Assembly: GCA_902780385.1 (NCBI GenBank)
Contig: CACZFF010000002.1
Span: forward strand, 1-64,000
DNA length: 64,000 bases
Direction of reading: 5' to 3'
Source of the DNA: an uncultured Lachnospiraceae bacterium
GTDB taxonomy: Bacteria > Bacillota > Clostridia > Lachnospirales > Lachnospiraceae
Shown here: positions 1-7,675 of the stretch, piece by piece
How the letters are laid out: each line of letters opens with the position of its first letter
Numbering within the stretch: position 1 is the stretch's first letter
Program-made: the position numbers and the translations under genes
The notes under the pieces: generated by a model
Seen by the model: the letters and a program-made list of their open reading frames with translations, nothing else
What the model was told of the DNA's origin: nothing
The model's database searches: none

Positions 1-990
1 AACGATTGCAACGTTGTGGATGAGCAGAACGACTGCCAGAGCGATCGCTGTCATCACGGAGTCAACGATGATAACCTTCAGCGGATTCCATTTCAGCTTA
101 GCCATCATGAATGCCCAGAAGATAACTGCGCAGAGAGAACCGAGTGTGTAGATGGTGGTCATTCCTGCAGCCTGAACCTCAGTCAGTCCGGAGTAAGCCT
201 GGCCGAAAGCCTTGGTATACTGCTGAGCGCCGTACATGATCGCCATGCAAAGGAATGCATAGAAGTAAGCGAGGAACTTTGCGAAAGTACTGGGCTTGAC
301 GATCATGCGATCCTTAGCTGCCTGGATCTCAGCTTCGATCTCACTGGAGCCCTTGCCGCCGGAAGCTGCAGCAGCCTTCTTCTCATCGTCATAGACATAA
401 GGAGCAATGATGGCAAGTGCCAGGACTACGAAGGACATTACCAGCGGAATATAGATATTCATCTTCCAAGCATCACCGCCCTTGCTGGTATTGGCAACTG
501 CAAGCAGAGGATAAATCATACCAGACAGGGATACGAAGAACTTGATACCGATCAGGGCTGCACCGGGAGCTGCAGGATAAGCTTCCTGAACAGCGGGATA
601 GCCGGATGCATCCCAGAAACCGGAGGTAGCAACGCCTGCCAGAAAGCCCATAAACGCTGCTACAGTCGCATTTCCAGAAGTGAGCATGAACCAAAAGCAG
701 ATAACGTAAAGGATTGCACCGCCGATCATCATTTTCTTACGGCCGACACGGTCGGAAATCTCGCCGCCGATCCAGACGGAGCAGAACTTGCCGAAGCCGG
801 TCCAGGCAATTGCAGTACTGACTGCCGCGACACCTGCTGCATAAGCCGCAGATTTCTCATCGGACATGTCAAAGCCCCACTGAAGGGCAAAATTAATCTT
901 GTTCTGAGAAAAGATCAGAGCCTGGATACCATGGGTCAGATATGCCATATAAACGGCAATCATGGAAAGAGCATATTTTTTAGCTTTCAT
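1..990 (-). CDS. MFS transporter, 3' end outside the window
   Basis: N-terminal 330 residues of a major facilitator superfamily permease of the inner membrane; the reading frame is still open at base 1. Several hydrophobic helices are visible, and the MFS loop 2-3 signature (GGEISDRVGRKKM, residues 75-87) sits after the second helix. A charged cytoplasmic loop (residues about 200-220) follows the sixth helix. The ATG at 988-990 is preceded by GGGAG at good spacing. It is the last visible gene of a minus-strand cluster with a shikimate dehydrogenase, a flavoprotein and a TIM-barrel protein. E. coli keeps MFS genes (ydiM, ydiN) next to ydiB-aroD, so a hydroaromatic acid such as shikimate or quinate is a reasonable substrate guess, but this is inference. 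Confidence 0.85.
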   Translation of the reverse strand, partial: MKAKKYALSMIAVYMAYLTHGIQALIFSQNKINFALQWGFDMSDEKSAAYAAGVAAVSTAIAWTGFGKFCSVWIGGEISDRVGRKKMMIGGAILYVICFWFMLTSGNATVAAFMGFLAGVATSGFWDASGYPAVQEAYPAAPGAALIGIKFFVSLSGMIYPLLAVANTSKGGDAWKMNIYIPLVMSFVVLALAIIAPYVYDDEKKAAAASGGKGSSEIEAEIQAAKDRMIVKPSTFAKFLAYFYAFLCMAIMYGAQQYTKAFGQAYSGLTEVQAAGMTTIYTLGSLCAVIFWAFMMAKLKWNPLKVIIVDSVMTAIALAVVLLIHNVAIV

Positions 991-1004
991 TTATCTCCCT
1001 CTTT

Positions 1005-1080
1005 GAAAAAAACTACTGTGCCAGATCCTGATGCCCGCAGTACTCGATAGGATGAGCATCAGGATCCGACATTCCTGGCA
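1005..1080 (-). terminator. Intercistronic hairpin with T-run between dehydrogenase and MFS genes
   Basis: GATCCTGATGC (1024-1034) pairs with GCATCAGGATC (1056-1066), extended by TGCCAG/CTGGCA at the outside. Read on the minus strand the stem is followed by seven T residues (1006-1012), so it resembles an intrinsic terminator or attenuator lying inside the operon before the transporter gene. It could lower MFS expression relative to the enzymes. Confidence 0.6.
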
Positions 1081-1173
1081 CCAATGGACTGCGCTACAGA
1101 CCATTGAAACCACTTATAACCTGCTGCCTGTTATGGCAGCTGTACCAGATCCTTACAGGAAAAGCGGGACTGA

Positions 1174-2052
1174 TTATTTAGCCTGCTCCGCCTGCCATGC
1201 CTGATACTCTTCCACCGGCATCTCGAGACCGGTGTAAAGCTCGTAGTTGACTGCGCCCTGATACAGAAGCATCCCCTTGCCGCCGATGGCTTTCGCGCAT
1301 CCGGCTTCTTCCGCATCGAGAATCAGCTGGGTCTTCTCAGGATTGTAAACGGTATCCGCTACAACAAGATCCTTTCTGAGAAGAGCCTTGTCAACCAGAG
1401 AAATGCCATCCTGAGGCTTCATGCCGACAGAAGTAGCATTGACAAGGATATCGCAGGCATTGATCGCTGCTGCGAGCTTGTCAGCCTCTTCGAGGTGTGT
1501 CACGGTAACCTTCACATCGGGTGTTTCCTTGGCGAGCTTTTCCTTGGTGGATTCGGCTCTTGCGAAGAACTCATCATCTCTGTTGAAGATTGCCACTTCG
1601 GCTGCACCGTCAAGTGCTGCCTGAACCTGGATTGCAGTTGCTGCACCGCCTGCGCCCAGAACGACCATCTTTTTGCCCTTGACCTCAACGCCGTTGACAG
1701 CGAGGTTCTTGATGAAACCGACACCGTCCGTGACATCGCCGTAGATCTTGCCGTCTCTGTTAACAAAGACGTTGCATGCGCCGATGATACGGGAAGCGGG
1801 GGAAATCTCATCACAAAGAGTCGCTGCGATGTTCTTGACGGGCATTGTGAAGTTGCCGCCGCGCAGGTTCCAGAGTCTGACCGTACTCATGGTCTGCTCC
1901 ATGTCATCGATGTTGACATCAAATGCCATGTATGCGAGATTCAGGCCATGTTTGCGGAAGCACCAGTTGTACATTGCGGGGGATCCTGAATGTCCTACGG
2001 GTGTTCCGAACAGAGCCAGAAGTCCGGTTCTGCCATCAATTCTGTTTTCCAT
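1174..2052 (-). CDS. Shikimate/quinate dehydrogenase family protein (paralog 1)
   Basis: A 292-residue NAD(P)-dependent dehydrogenase of the AroE/YdiB family, which interconverts shikimate with 3-dehydroshikimate or quinate with 3-dehydroquinate. Substrate-site serines S22 and S24 (HSGSP), the catalytic lysine K73 (NFTMPVK), N94 and catalytic D109 (VTDG) are all present. The Rossmann motif GAGGAA is at 133-138 and the cofactor loop NRDD at 157-160 resembles YdiB more than AroE. Start chosen at 2052 because AGAGGAG lies 7 bases upstream. It differs from the other two paralogs in the window (ATSVGMKP instead of ATGCGMKP), so it may use a different substrate. It lies between the flavoprotein and the MFS gene, which argues for a catabolic rather than a biosynthetic role. 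Confidence 0.88.
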   Translation of the reverse strand: MENRIDGRTGLLALFGTPVGHSGSPAMYNWCFRKHGLNLAYMAFDVNIDDMEQTMSTVRLWNLRGGNFTMPVKNIAATLCDEISPASRIIGACNVFVNRDGKIYGDVTDGVGFIKNLAVNGVEVKGKKMVVLGAGGAATAIQVQAALDGAAEVAIFNRDDEFFARAESTKEKLAKETPDVKVTVTHLEEADKLAAAINACDILVNATSVGMKPQDGISLVDKALLRKDLVVADTVYNPEKTQLILDAEEAGCAKAIGGKGMLLYQGAVNYELYTGLEMPVEEYQAWQAEQAK

Positions 2053-2073
2053 TTGTGTTCTCCTCTGAAGCAG

Positions 2074-2214
2074 TTGGCCCGAGCCGGGTACAGTCATACG
2101 CGTCATTGCGTCTGTTTATACCCGGCCGGGGATTTTTTATATTTGTACCGTTCTTTGGTGAAACAGGATCCTGCCCAAACAGGATATTGCACACAAAAGA
2201 ACGAATGGTACCGA
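2074..2214. repeat. Two inverted repeats in the gap between flavoprotein and dehydrogenase genes
   Basis: The first pairs CCCGAGCCGGGTA (about 2079-2090) with TACCCGGCCGGGG (about 2118-2131) and is followed on the plus strand by a T-run. The second pairs GTACCGTTCTTTGGTG (from 2146) with an imperfect complement ending in GGTAC (2213). Neither has a T-run in the operon direction, so RNA stability or processing is a more likely role than termination. Confidence 0.5.
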
Positions 2215-2232
2215 CGAAAAGTCAGATCTTTA

Positions 2233-4206
2233 TCAGATCTTCATTGCAACATCGTAAGCTTCCTTGGTTGCATCCAGTGCTCTTCTGGCCTGAACCGCAT
2301 CACCGACGATGTAGGTCTCGGGAATAACGGCCTTGATCTCATCGCGGAAATCGTAGACCACGTTGCGGTCTGCGTCGCGGTGGCTGTAGCGGGATACGAA
2401 GCCCATGGAAAGAACGACTGTGTCGAATCCTCTGGCCTCATAGATGGTCTCGTCAGACTTGTCTGCTGCGTTCTTGTAGCTAACGCCGTCGGAGAAGATC
2501 TCCTGAACAGCTGCGTCTGTGAGTTCCTGTACACCGTACTCATTCAGGGCATGCATCAGGAAGACGCGGTGCTCATGGATGACATCGGGACCGATCTCGT
2601 GGCGCATCTCGACGATGGATACATCGTGGCCCTGCTCTGCCAGGAACTCGGCAGTCTCGGCACCGACCATGCCGCCGCCGACGACCAGAACCTTGTGGCC
2701 GACAGGACGCTTGCCGTCCAGAGCATCCATACCGTGAACGATATCAGGATTGTGGATACCCTTGATGAAGGGCAGGATCAGGGTCTCGGAACCGGTTGCA
2801 AGGACGACTGCATCGGGCTTGTCCGCCTTGATCATGTCAAGGTCGACCTTGGTGTTCATTTTGATCTCTACGCCGCTCTTCTCACACTTGGTGATGTAGC
2901 TGCGGATCATGTTGGTGATATCGCCCTTTCCGGGAGGGAAGGCCGCCAGACGCATGTTGCCGCCCAGCTTGTCAGTTGCCTCGAACAGGGTGACCTTGTG
3001 GCCGCGCTTCTGTGCTGTAAAAGCTGCACACATACCGGCGACACCGCCGCCGATGACATAGACCTTCTTGGAAACTTCTGCCTTGGGAAGTCCCTCGACT
3101 TCGCGGCCCAGAACAGGGTTGGTCAGGCAGCAGATGGGCTGGCCCTTGTACATGTTTGCAACGCAGCCCTGGAGGCAGGCGATGCAGGGGGTCATATCTT
3201 CCAGTCTTCCCTCGAAGGCCTTCCTGGGCATCTCGGGATCAGCCAGGGACTGACGTCCGAAAGCGACCATATCGGCAACGCCGAGTTTGACGACCTGCTC
3301 AGCGAACTGAGGCTCGGTGTAACGGCCGACGGTGATGACCGGGATGGAGACGCACTTCTTGATGTTGCCGACGAGCTCTGCGGAGAAACCGCCGTGGATA
3401 CCGGTGGGTGCCCACATGTACTCATCCTTCAGATGGACTGCACGGGATACATGCAGAGCATCCAGGCCGCACTCCTCAAGATAGGCAGCGACTGCGCACA
3501 TATCGTGGTTGTCAAGGCCGCCGAACATATCCTCGGTGCTGTTGATACGGGCCAGAACAGCGATCTTGCCCTCTGTAGCCTTCTTGACTTCCTCGATGAT
3601 CAGGCGGGAGAAACGCATTCTGTTCTCGAAGTTGCCGCCGAACTCATCGATACGCTTGTTGGTTCTGGGAGACAGGAAGGAGTTGACCAGATAGCCGTGT
3701 GCCATATGGATCTCAACAGCGTCGGCACCTGCCTTCATAGCGCGCTTTGCAGCCTCGCCATAGCCCTTGATCAGCTCATAAACCTTCTCGGTGGAAACTT
3801 CCACAGGGATGTCTCTTCCGTCTGCAGCCGCGATGGGAGAAGCCGCCTCGATGGGAGCGCCTGCGTTCTTGGCATTTCCTTCGGGACCTGCGTTCTGCAG
3901 CTGGATGGAAACCTTGGCGCCCTCTGCATGACAGATGTCGATGACCTTCTTGAAGCTGTCGATGGAGGAGTCGTCATAGAGACAGGGCTTTCTGGGGCCG
4001 CCCTTTGCGCCCTTATGTACTACAGTCGCCTCAAAGGTGATCAGGCCGAAACCGCCCTTTGCCCTTGCGCCGTAGTATGCTGCAGACTGATCGCTCATGG
4101 TGCCGTCGGTATTGGCAAAGTTGTTTCCCATAGGCGGAACGACAAAGCGGTTTTTAACAGTCATAGGTCCGATCTGGATCGGAGAAAACATATGTAAAAA
4201 CTTCAT
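2233..4206 (-). CDS. NADH:flavin oxidoreductase, Old Yellow Enzyme / 2,4-dienoyl-CoA reductase type
   Basis: A 657-residue iron-sulfur flavoprotein with the FadH/BaiCD/BaiH layout, a cytoplasmic family that reduces activated C=C bonds. An FMN-binding TIM barrel (residues 1-335) is followed by the 4Fe-4S cysteines C341, C344, C348 and C360, spaced as in FadH. The FAD motif GGGVAG (387-392) and NAD(P) motif GGGMVG (509-514) come next. The usual HAG(R) motif reads QNAGPE here (residues 104-109), so the pocket histidine is replaced by asparagine; H170-G171 of the HGYL motif is kept. Start set at 4206 because GAGAGG precedes that ATG and not the in-frame one upstream. In this operon an attractive substrate is 3-dehydroshikimate, an alpha,beta-unsaturated ketone; that is inference. 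Confidence 0.9.
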   Translation of the reverse strand: MKFLHMFSPIQIGPMTVKNRFVVPPMGNNFANTDGTMSDQSAAYYGARAKGGFGLITFEATVVHKGAKGGPRKPCLYDDSSIDSFKKVIDICHAEGAKVSIQLQNAGPEGNAKNAGAPIEAASPIAAADGRDIPVEVSTEKVYELIKGYGEAAKRAMKAGADAVEIHMAHGYLVNSFLSPRTNKRIDEFGGNFENRMRFSRLIIEEVKKATEGKIAVLARINSTEDMFGGLDNHDMCAVAAYLEECGLDALHVSRAVHLKDEYMWAPTGIHGGFSAELVGNIKKCVSIPVITVGRYTEPQFAEQVVKLGVADMVAFGRQSLADPEMPRKAFEGRLEDMTPCIACLQGCVANMYKGQPICCLTNPVLGREVEGLPKAEVSKKVYVIGGGVAGMCAAFTAQKRGHKVTLFEATDKLGGNMRLAAFPPGKGDITNMIRSYITKCEKSGVEIKMNTKVDLDMIKADKPDAVVLATGSETLILPFIKGIHNPDIVHGMDALDGKRPVGHKVLVVGGGMVGAETAEFLAEQGHDVSIVEMRHEIGPDVIHEHRVFLMHALNEYGVQELTDAAVQEIFSDGVSYKNAADKSDETIYEARGFDTVVLSMGFVSRYSHRDADRNVVYDFRDEIKAVIPETYIVGDAVQARRALDATKEAYDVAMKI

Positions 4207-4235
4207 CCTGTTACCTCTCTGCTTGCTAAACAATA

Positions 4236-4312
4236 GATGTGCGAAATCTGTTTATTGACAGGAAAGCCGGATGCCCCCCAAGACGTCCGGTTTTCCTGTC
4301 AATTTGCACATT
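4236..4312. repeat. Long hairpin between TIM-barrel and flavoprotein genes
   Basis: ATTGACAGGAAAGCCGGA (from 4254) pairs with TCCGGTTTTCCTGTCAAT (ending at 4303), with outer pairing GATGTGC/GCACATT. The stem is over 15 bp and lacks a T-run on the minus strand. It sits in the 148-bp gap between two co-directional genes, so it could separate or protect segments of one transcript. Confidence 0.6.
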
Positions 4313-4354
4313 TGTGTCAAATAAGTCGTTAAATTCAGCCTTTTCAGCTTATTC

Positions 4355-5200
4355 TCAGCCTTCCAGGGCCTCCGGCCATGCTTCCTTCAGAACTGCTGCG
4401 CAGCCGTCGAAGGTCTCTTTCGCTGCCTGCTCGATGCCCTTTGCAAGGATGGCGTCGCTGATAACCTCAACACCGAGTGCTGCAGGCTGGATGCCTTTCT
4501 CCTTGATCATCTTGACGAAGGGAACGGTAGCGCCGATGCCGGTGCCGGGTGCAAGACGATCGTGCATGGACTCGTCTCTGAGGATGCTCTTTGCATAAGG
4601 TCTCTCCCAGACGTCGTTGATCTGGATGGAGACGATCTTGTCTGCGGGGATATCAGCCAGGAGCTCCAGATCGCAGGGCTGATTTGCACGGACCCAGTGC
4701 CATGTATCCAGGATCAGCTTGGCGTTCTCGCAGTCAGCTGCCTTGACAACTGCCCAGCCCTTTTTGATATCCGGAATTCCGGAATAAGGCATAGGCTCGA
4801 CGCCGATAATCCACTTGCCGGCTCTCTGGCAGAGCTCTCTGAGCTTCTGAGCGGTATGCTCGACGGAGTAGTTCTCCATCAGGCCGCAGTTGATATGCTT
4901 GACGCCGAACAGCTCGCACATATGGAAGCACATCTGCTCTTTGTATTTCTGCTCGTAAGAACGGTTGTCCTCTGCCCACTGAACAATGTACTCAACCTCT
5001 GTACATTTCATGCCGTGCTTGTCAAGAATTGCAAGGATATCCTCGTCATGAAGTCCCTCTGCGAGAGCGTCTACATAGGTCTCTGCGCGGAGACCGATTC
5101 CATCGTAGCCCGCCTTCTTGGCTGCGATAACACGATCCTCAAATTTACACTGGTCTCCCAGTGTCCAGGAACTGACAGTGATAGGGTACTTTCTGGCCAT
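4355..5200 (-). CDS. Sugar phosphate isomerase/epimerase family TIM-barrel protein, possible 3-dehydroshikimate dehydratase
   Basis: A 281-residue xylose-isomerase-like TIM barrel. Likely metal ligands are present in the expected order: E135 (GVEPMPY), D165 with H168 (LILDTWHW), Q193 and D196 (SIQINDVW) and E245 (GVEVISD). The superfamily includes inosose dehydratase, hydroxypyruvate isomerase and the 3-dehydroshikimate dehydratases that form protocatechuate. Because the neighbours are shikimate dehydrogenase and a LysR gene, dehydroshikimate dehydratase is a plausible role, but the motifs alone do not separate it from a sugar isomerase. It is the first gene of the minus-strand operon, divergent from the LysR gene, and its ATG is preceded by AAAGGAG. 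Confidence 0.75.
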   Translation of the reverse strand: MARKYPITVSSWTLGDQCKFEDRVIAAKKAGYDGIGLRAETYVDALAEGLHDEDILAILDKHGMKCTEVEYIVQWAEDNRSYEQKYKEQMCFHMCELFGVKHINCGLMENYSVEHTAQKLRELCQRAGKWIIGVEPMPYSGIPDIKKGWAVVKAADCENAKLILDTWHWVRANQPCDLELLADIPADKIVSIQINDVWERPYAKSILRDESMHDRLAPGTGIGATVPFVKMIKEKGIQPAALGVEVISDAILAKGIEQAAKETFDGCAAVLKEAWPEALEG

Positions 5201-5333
5201 TTTTAACTCCTTTCGTTAAGCAAAAATTTATGCAGTCTACACAAACAATTCAAACACATTGCTCGTATTTTTACGCTATTTTCAGTTTACTACCATGTTA
5301 ATTTAAAGACAAATTCATATTATTCATTCGATT

Positions 5334-5364
5334 GATAGATTTTCGCTATCGGTTGGTGTATAAT
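5334..5364 (+). promoter_or_regulatory. LysR-type operator and -10 element in the divergent region
   Basis: ATAG-N7-CTAT (5335-5349) is an exact T-N11-A LysR box (GATAG...CTATC with one more pair). A TATAAT hexamer (5359-5364) follows 9 bases after it on the plus strand. The 312-bp intergenic region is AT-rich and lies between the TIM-barrel gene and the LysR gene, so the regulator probably controls both itself and the divergent operon. Confidence 0.55.
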
Positions 5365-5512
5365 AGGTTTGAATTACTTTGAAGGCCGGATTATGGTCCG
5401 GTCCTGCATGTTTTTCGATCAATTACCACGACTTTTCCATGCCTGTTATCGTTTGCGGAAGGGCCGGTGGCCGTATTCGGGCCATCCCCGCACCGGGAAA
5501 GGAGCAGCCTCC

Positions 5513-6415
5513 ATGAATCTGCATCATCTGAGATATTTTGTTACTCTCGCACATCTGGAACATTATACCAAGGCGGCAAAACAGCTGTCCATCACCCAGC
5601 CCTCCCTCAGCCACGCCATTGCGGCGCTGGAGGAGGAGCTGAATGTCCGTCTGTTTGAAAAAGACGGCAGGAACGTCGTTCTGACCAGGTGGGGCAATGT
5701 TTTCCTCAAGGATGTGGAGGAGATCCTGGCGCATCTGGACAGCAGCGTGGCCAATCTGAAGATGACGGGAAGCGGCAACGGCACCATTGATATCGGCTGT
5801 ATCCGTGTACTGGGCGCCAGCTATGTGCCCGGCCTGATGCGGGAATTCGTCAAGGCAAATCCCGACAAAAACATCAGCTACCGCCTTCACAGTGAGGGCG
5901 GATTATCGGCGGATATTATCGAGGGCCTGAAAAACCGTCAGTACGATATTGCCTTCTGCTCCAAATACAAGGACGATCCCTCCATTGATTTTGTCAAAGT
6001 GGCTTCCCAGGATCTGGTGATGGCAGTGCCGATCGATCACCCCCTGGCTGCGCAGGACAGCATAAAGCTCAAGGATACCCTGGCCTATCCACAGATCCTT
6101 TTCGACAGGCGGAGCGGCCTGCGGGACATCATCGATTCTCTCTTCGCCAAAGCGGGCGGCTATCCTGACTGCATCATGGAGATCGAAGAGGATATGGTGA
6201 TTGCCGGCCTGGTCTCCCAGGGATTCGGGATCGCAGTCGTGCCCGATATGCACGTCTTCCATGAGCTTCCCATAAAGACACTCACGATCACAGAGCCGGT
6301 TCCGGAGCGGGATTTCTACATGGCTTCCCTCAAGGGTACCTATTTCGCTCCTCTTGTAATGTCCTTCAAGGAATTTGCAGTCACTTATCAGTACAAGTCA
6401 AAATATATTTTCTGA
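5513..6415 (+). CDS. LysR-type transcriptional regulator 1
   Basis: A 300-residue LysR protein. The N-terminal winged helix-turn-helix (residues 1-60; TKAAKQLSITQPSLSHAI) is canonical and is followed by a periplasmic-binding-like effector domain. The start at 5513 is supported by AGGAG 8 bases upstream; an upstream in-frame extension of 48 codons is not LysR-like. It is transcribed away from the flavoprotein/dehydrogenase operon with a consensus LysR box in between. A second regulator at 31467-32366 serves the other cluster. The effector is probably a hydroaromatic acid such as shikimate or 3-dehydroshikimate (inference). Confidence 0.92.
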   Translation: MNLHHLRYFVTLAHLEHYTKAAKQLSITQPSLSHAIAALEEELNVRLFEKDGRNVVLTRWGNVFLKDVEEILAHLDSSVANLKMTGSGNGTIDIGCIRVLGASYVPGLMREFVKANPDKNISYRLHSEGGLSADIIEGLKNRQYDIAFCSKYKDDPSIDFVKVASQDLVMAVPIDHPLAAQDSIKLKDTLAYPQILFDRRSGLRDIIDSLFAKAGGYPDCIMEIEEDMVIAGLVSQGFGIAVVPDMHVFHELPIKTLTITEPVPERDFYMASLKGTYFAPLVMSFKEFAVTYQYKSKYIF

Positions 6416-6427
6416 CCTCTGACATTG

Positions 6428-6597
6428 GAGAATAAGTTACTGTACAGACCCACCTGAACTCGAGGTGTTTTTGCGTGGCTTCCAACGCAAAAACCCGAGT
6501 TAAACGGCGTTCGCCCCATTCGCGGAGCGAATTTAGCATGGGCGAACGCAAGTTACTGTCACGCCCCTCGAGAGGGCGTGAACAGTAACGAGAATAA
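6428..6597 (+). mobile_element. Structured MITE-like element, copy A, with 8-bp flanking direct repeats
   Basis: The element (6436-6589) begins GTTACTGTACAG and ends GAACAGTAAC, giving terminal inverted repeats GTTACTGT/ACAGTAAC. It is bounded exactly by the direct repeat GAGAATAA (6428-6435 and 6590-6597), as expected of a target-site duplication. Inside are three further stems: TTTTTGCGT/ACGCAAAAA, GCGTTCGCC/GGCGAACGC and CACGCCC/GGGCGTG. It encodes no protein. Copy B is at 45411-45581. Confidence 0.8.
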
Positions 6598-6737
6598 TTC
6601 TTTTTCGTTTTTCTCTTGTATATTCCGGTCAATTAATTTATCATTTCAATTAAAATATACGGATTCATTGGCGGCATCTATAGAAGCTGTCAATCAATAT
6701 CCGTTACACCATCTATCGATCAGAAAAGGAGACTGCC

Positions 6738-7616
6738 ATGGAACGTCATCAGATTACCGGACACACCGAATTAACCTGTCTTCTGGCCTACCCGATCCGC
6801 CACTCAAACTCCCCGGCCATGCACAATGCCGCCTATGAGAAGCTCGGAAAGGACGTAGTCAACCTCGCCTTTGAAGTAGACGCAGAGCATCTGGAAGCTG
6901 CAATGGAAGGCGTCCGTGCCATGAAGATCCTGGGCGGAAACATTTCCATGCCCAACAAGACCATCGTCCACAAGTATCTGGACGAGGTGGATCCCGCCGC
7001 ACAGCTCGTCGGAGCCTGCAACACCTTCACAAACCACGACGGCTATCTCAAGGGCTATGTCACCGACGGTATCGGTTACATGGCTTCCCTCAAGGATAAC
7101 AACATCGACATCATCGGCAAGAAGATCACCATCGCCGGTTCCGGCGGCGCCGCGACTGCCGTTCAGATCCAGGCGGCTCTGGACGGCGTAGCAGAGATGT
7201 CCATCTTTGCCCGCGATGACAAATTCTATGCAAATGCTGAGGAGACCGTCGAAAAGATCAATACCAAGACCAACTGCAAGGCCACTCTTTTCCACCTCGA
7301 AGACCTGGCTGCCCTCAAGCAGGAGATCGCCACTTCCGTCCTCTTTACCAACGCCACCGGCTGCGGCATGAAGCCCCTCGAAGGCTACACCTATATTCCG
7401 GACAAGTCCTTCTTCCGCCCTGACCTCATCGTCACCGATGTCGTCTATGCTCCGCCGGAAACCGCCATGCTCAAGATGGCCAAGGAAGTCGGATGTAAGA
7501 CCATGAACGGCTCCGGCATGATGCTCTTCCAGGGCCTGGCTGCCATCGAGCTCATCATGGGCGAGAAGGTCGACAGCGAATACATGAAGGCCAAACTCGG
7601 CATCAAGTACGACTGA
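6738..7616 (+). CDS. ydiB: Shikimate/quinate dehydrogenase, YdiB-like (paralog 2)
   Basis: A 292-residue dehydrogenase of the YdiB branch, oxidising quinate or shikimate with NAD(P). The opening AYPIRHSNSPAM matches YdiB closely. Substrate-site S23 and S25, catalytic K74 (SMPNK), N95 and D110 (VTDG) are present. The dinucleotide motif is GSGGAA (134-139) and the cofactor loop reads ARDD (158-161), without the asparagine usual there. AAAAGGAG precedes the ATG at 6738. It stands alone after the MITE-like element on the plus strand and is followed by a strong terminator. It is clearly closer to paralog 3 (30101-30979) than to paralog 1. Confidence 0.9.
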   Translation: MERHQITGHTELTCLLAYPIRHSNSPAMHNAAYEKLGKDVVNLAFEVDAEHLEAAMEGVRAMKILGGNISMPNKTIVHKYLDEVDPAAQLVGACNTFTNHDGYLKGYVTDGIGYMASLKDNNIDIIGKKITIAGSGGAATAVQIQAALDGVAEMSIFARDDKFYANAEETVEKINTKTNCKATLFHLEDLAALKQEIATSVLFTNATGCGMKPLEGYTYIPDKSFFRPDLIVTDVVYAPPETAMLKMAKEVGCKTMNGSGMMLFQGLAAIELIMGEKVDSEYMKAKLGIKYD

Positions 7617-7632
7617 GAATATGCCTGAATTC

Positions 7633-7675
7633 AAAAAGGCACTGCAGGAAATCTTCTTCCCGCAGTGCCTTTTTT
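7633..7675 (+). terminator. Intrinsic terminator after the ydiB-like gene
   Basis: AAAAAGGCACTGC (7633-7645) pairs with GCAGTGCCTTTTTT (7662-7675), a 13-bp stem ending in a T-run on both strands, so it can serve the plus-strand dehydrogenase gene and the minus-strand TRAP operon. Confidence 0.85.

Noticed and set aside
16-1050. Plus-strand 344-residue open frame
   Set aside because: It is the complement of the MFS gene; composition is rich in His, Cys and Asp without family motifs, and the minus strand shows clear MFS helices.
1990-4197. Plus-strand 735-residue open frame
   Set aside because: It lies exactly opposite the flavoprotein gene, whose FMN, Fe-S and FAD motifs are complete. The long antisense frame follows from codon bias.
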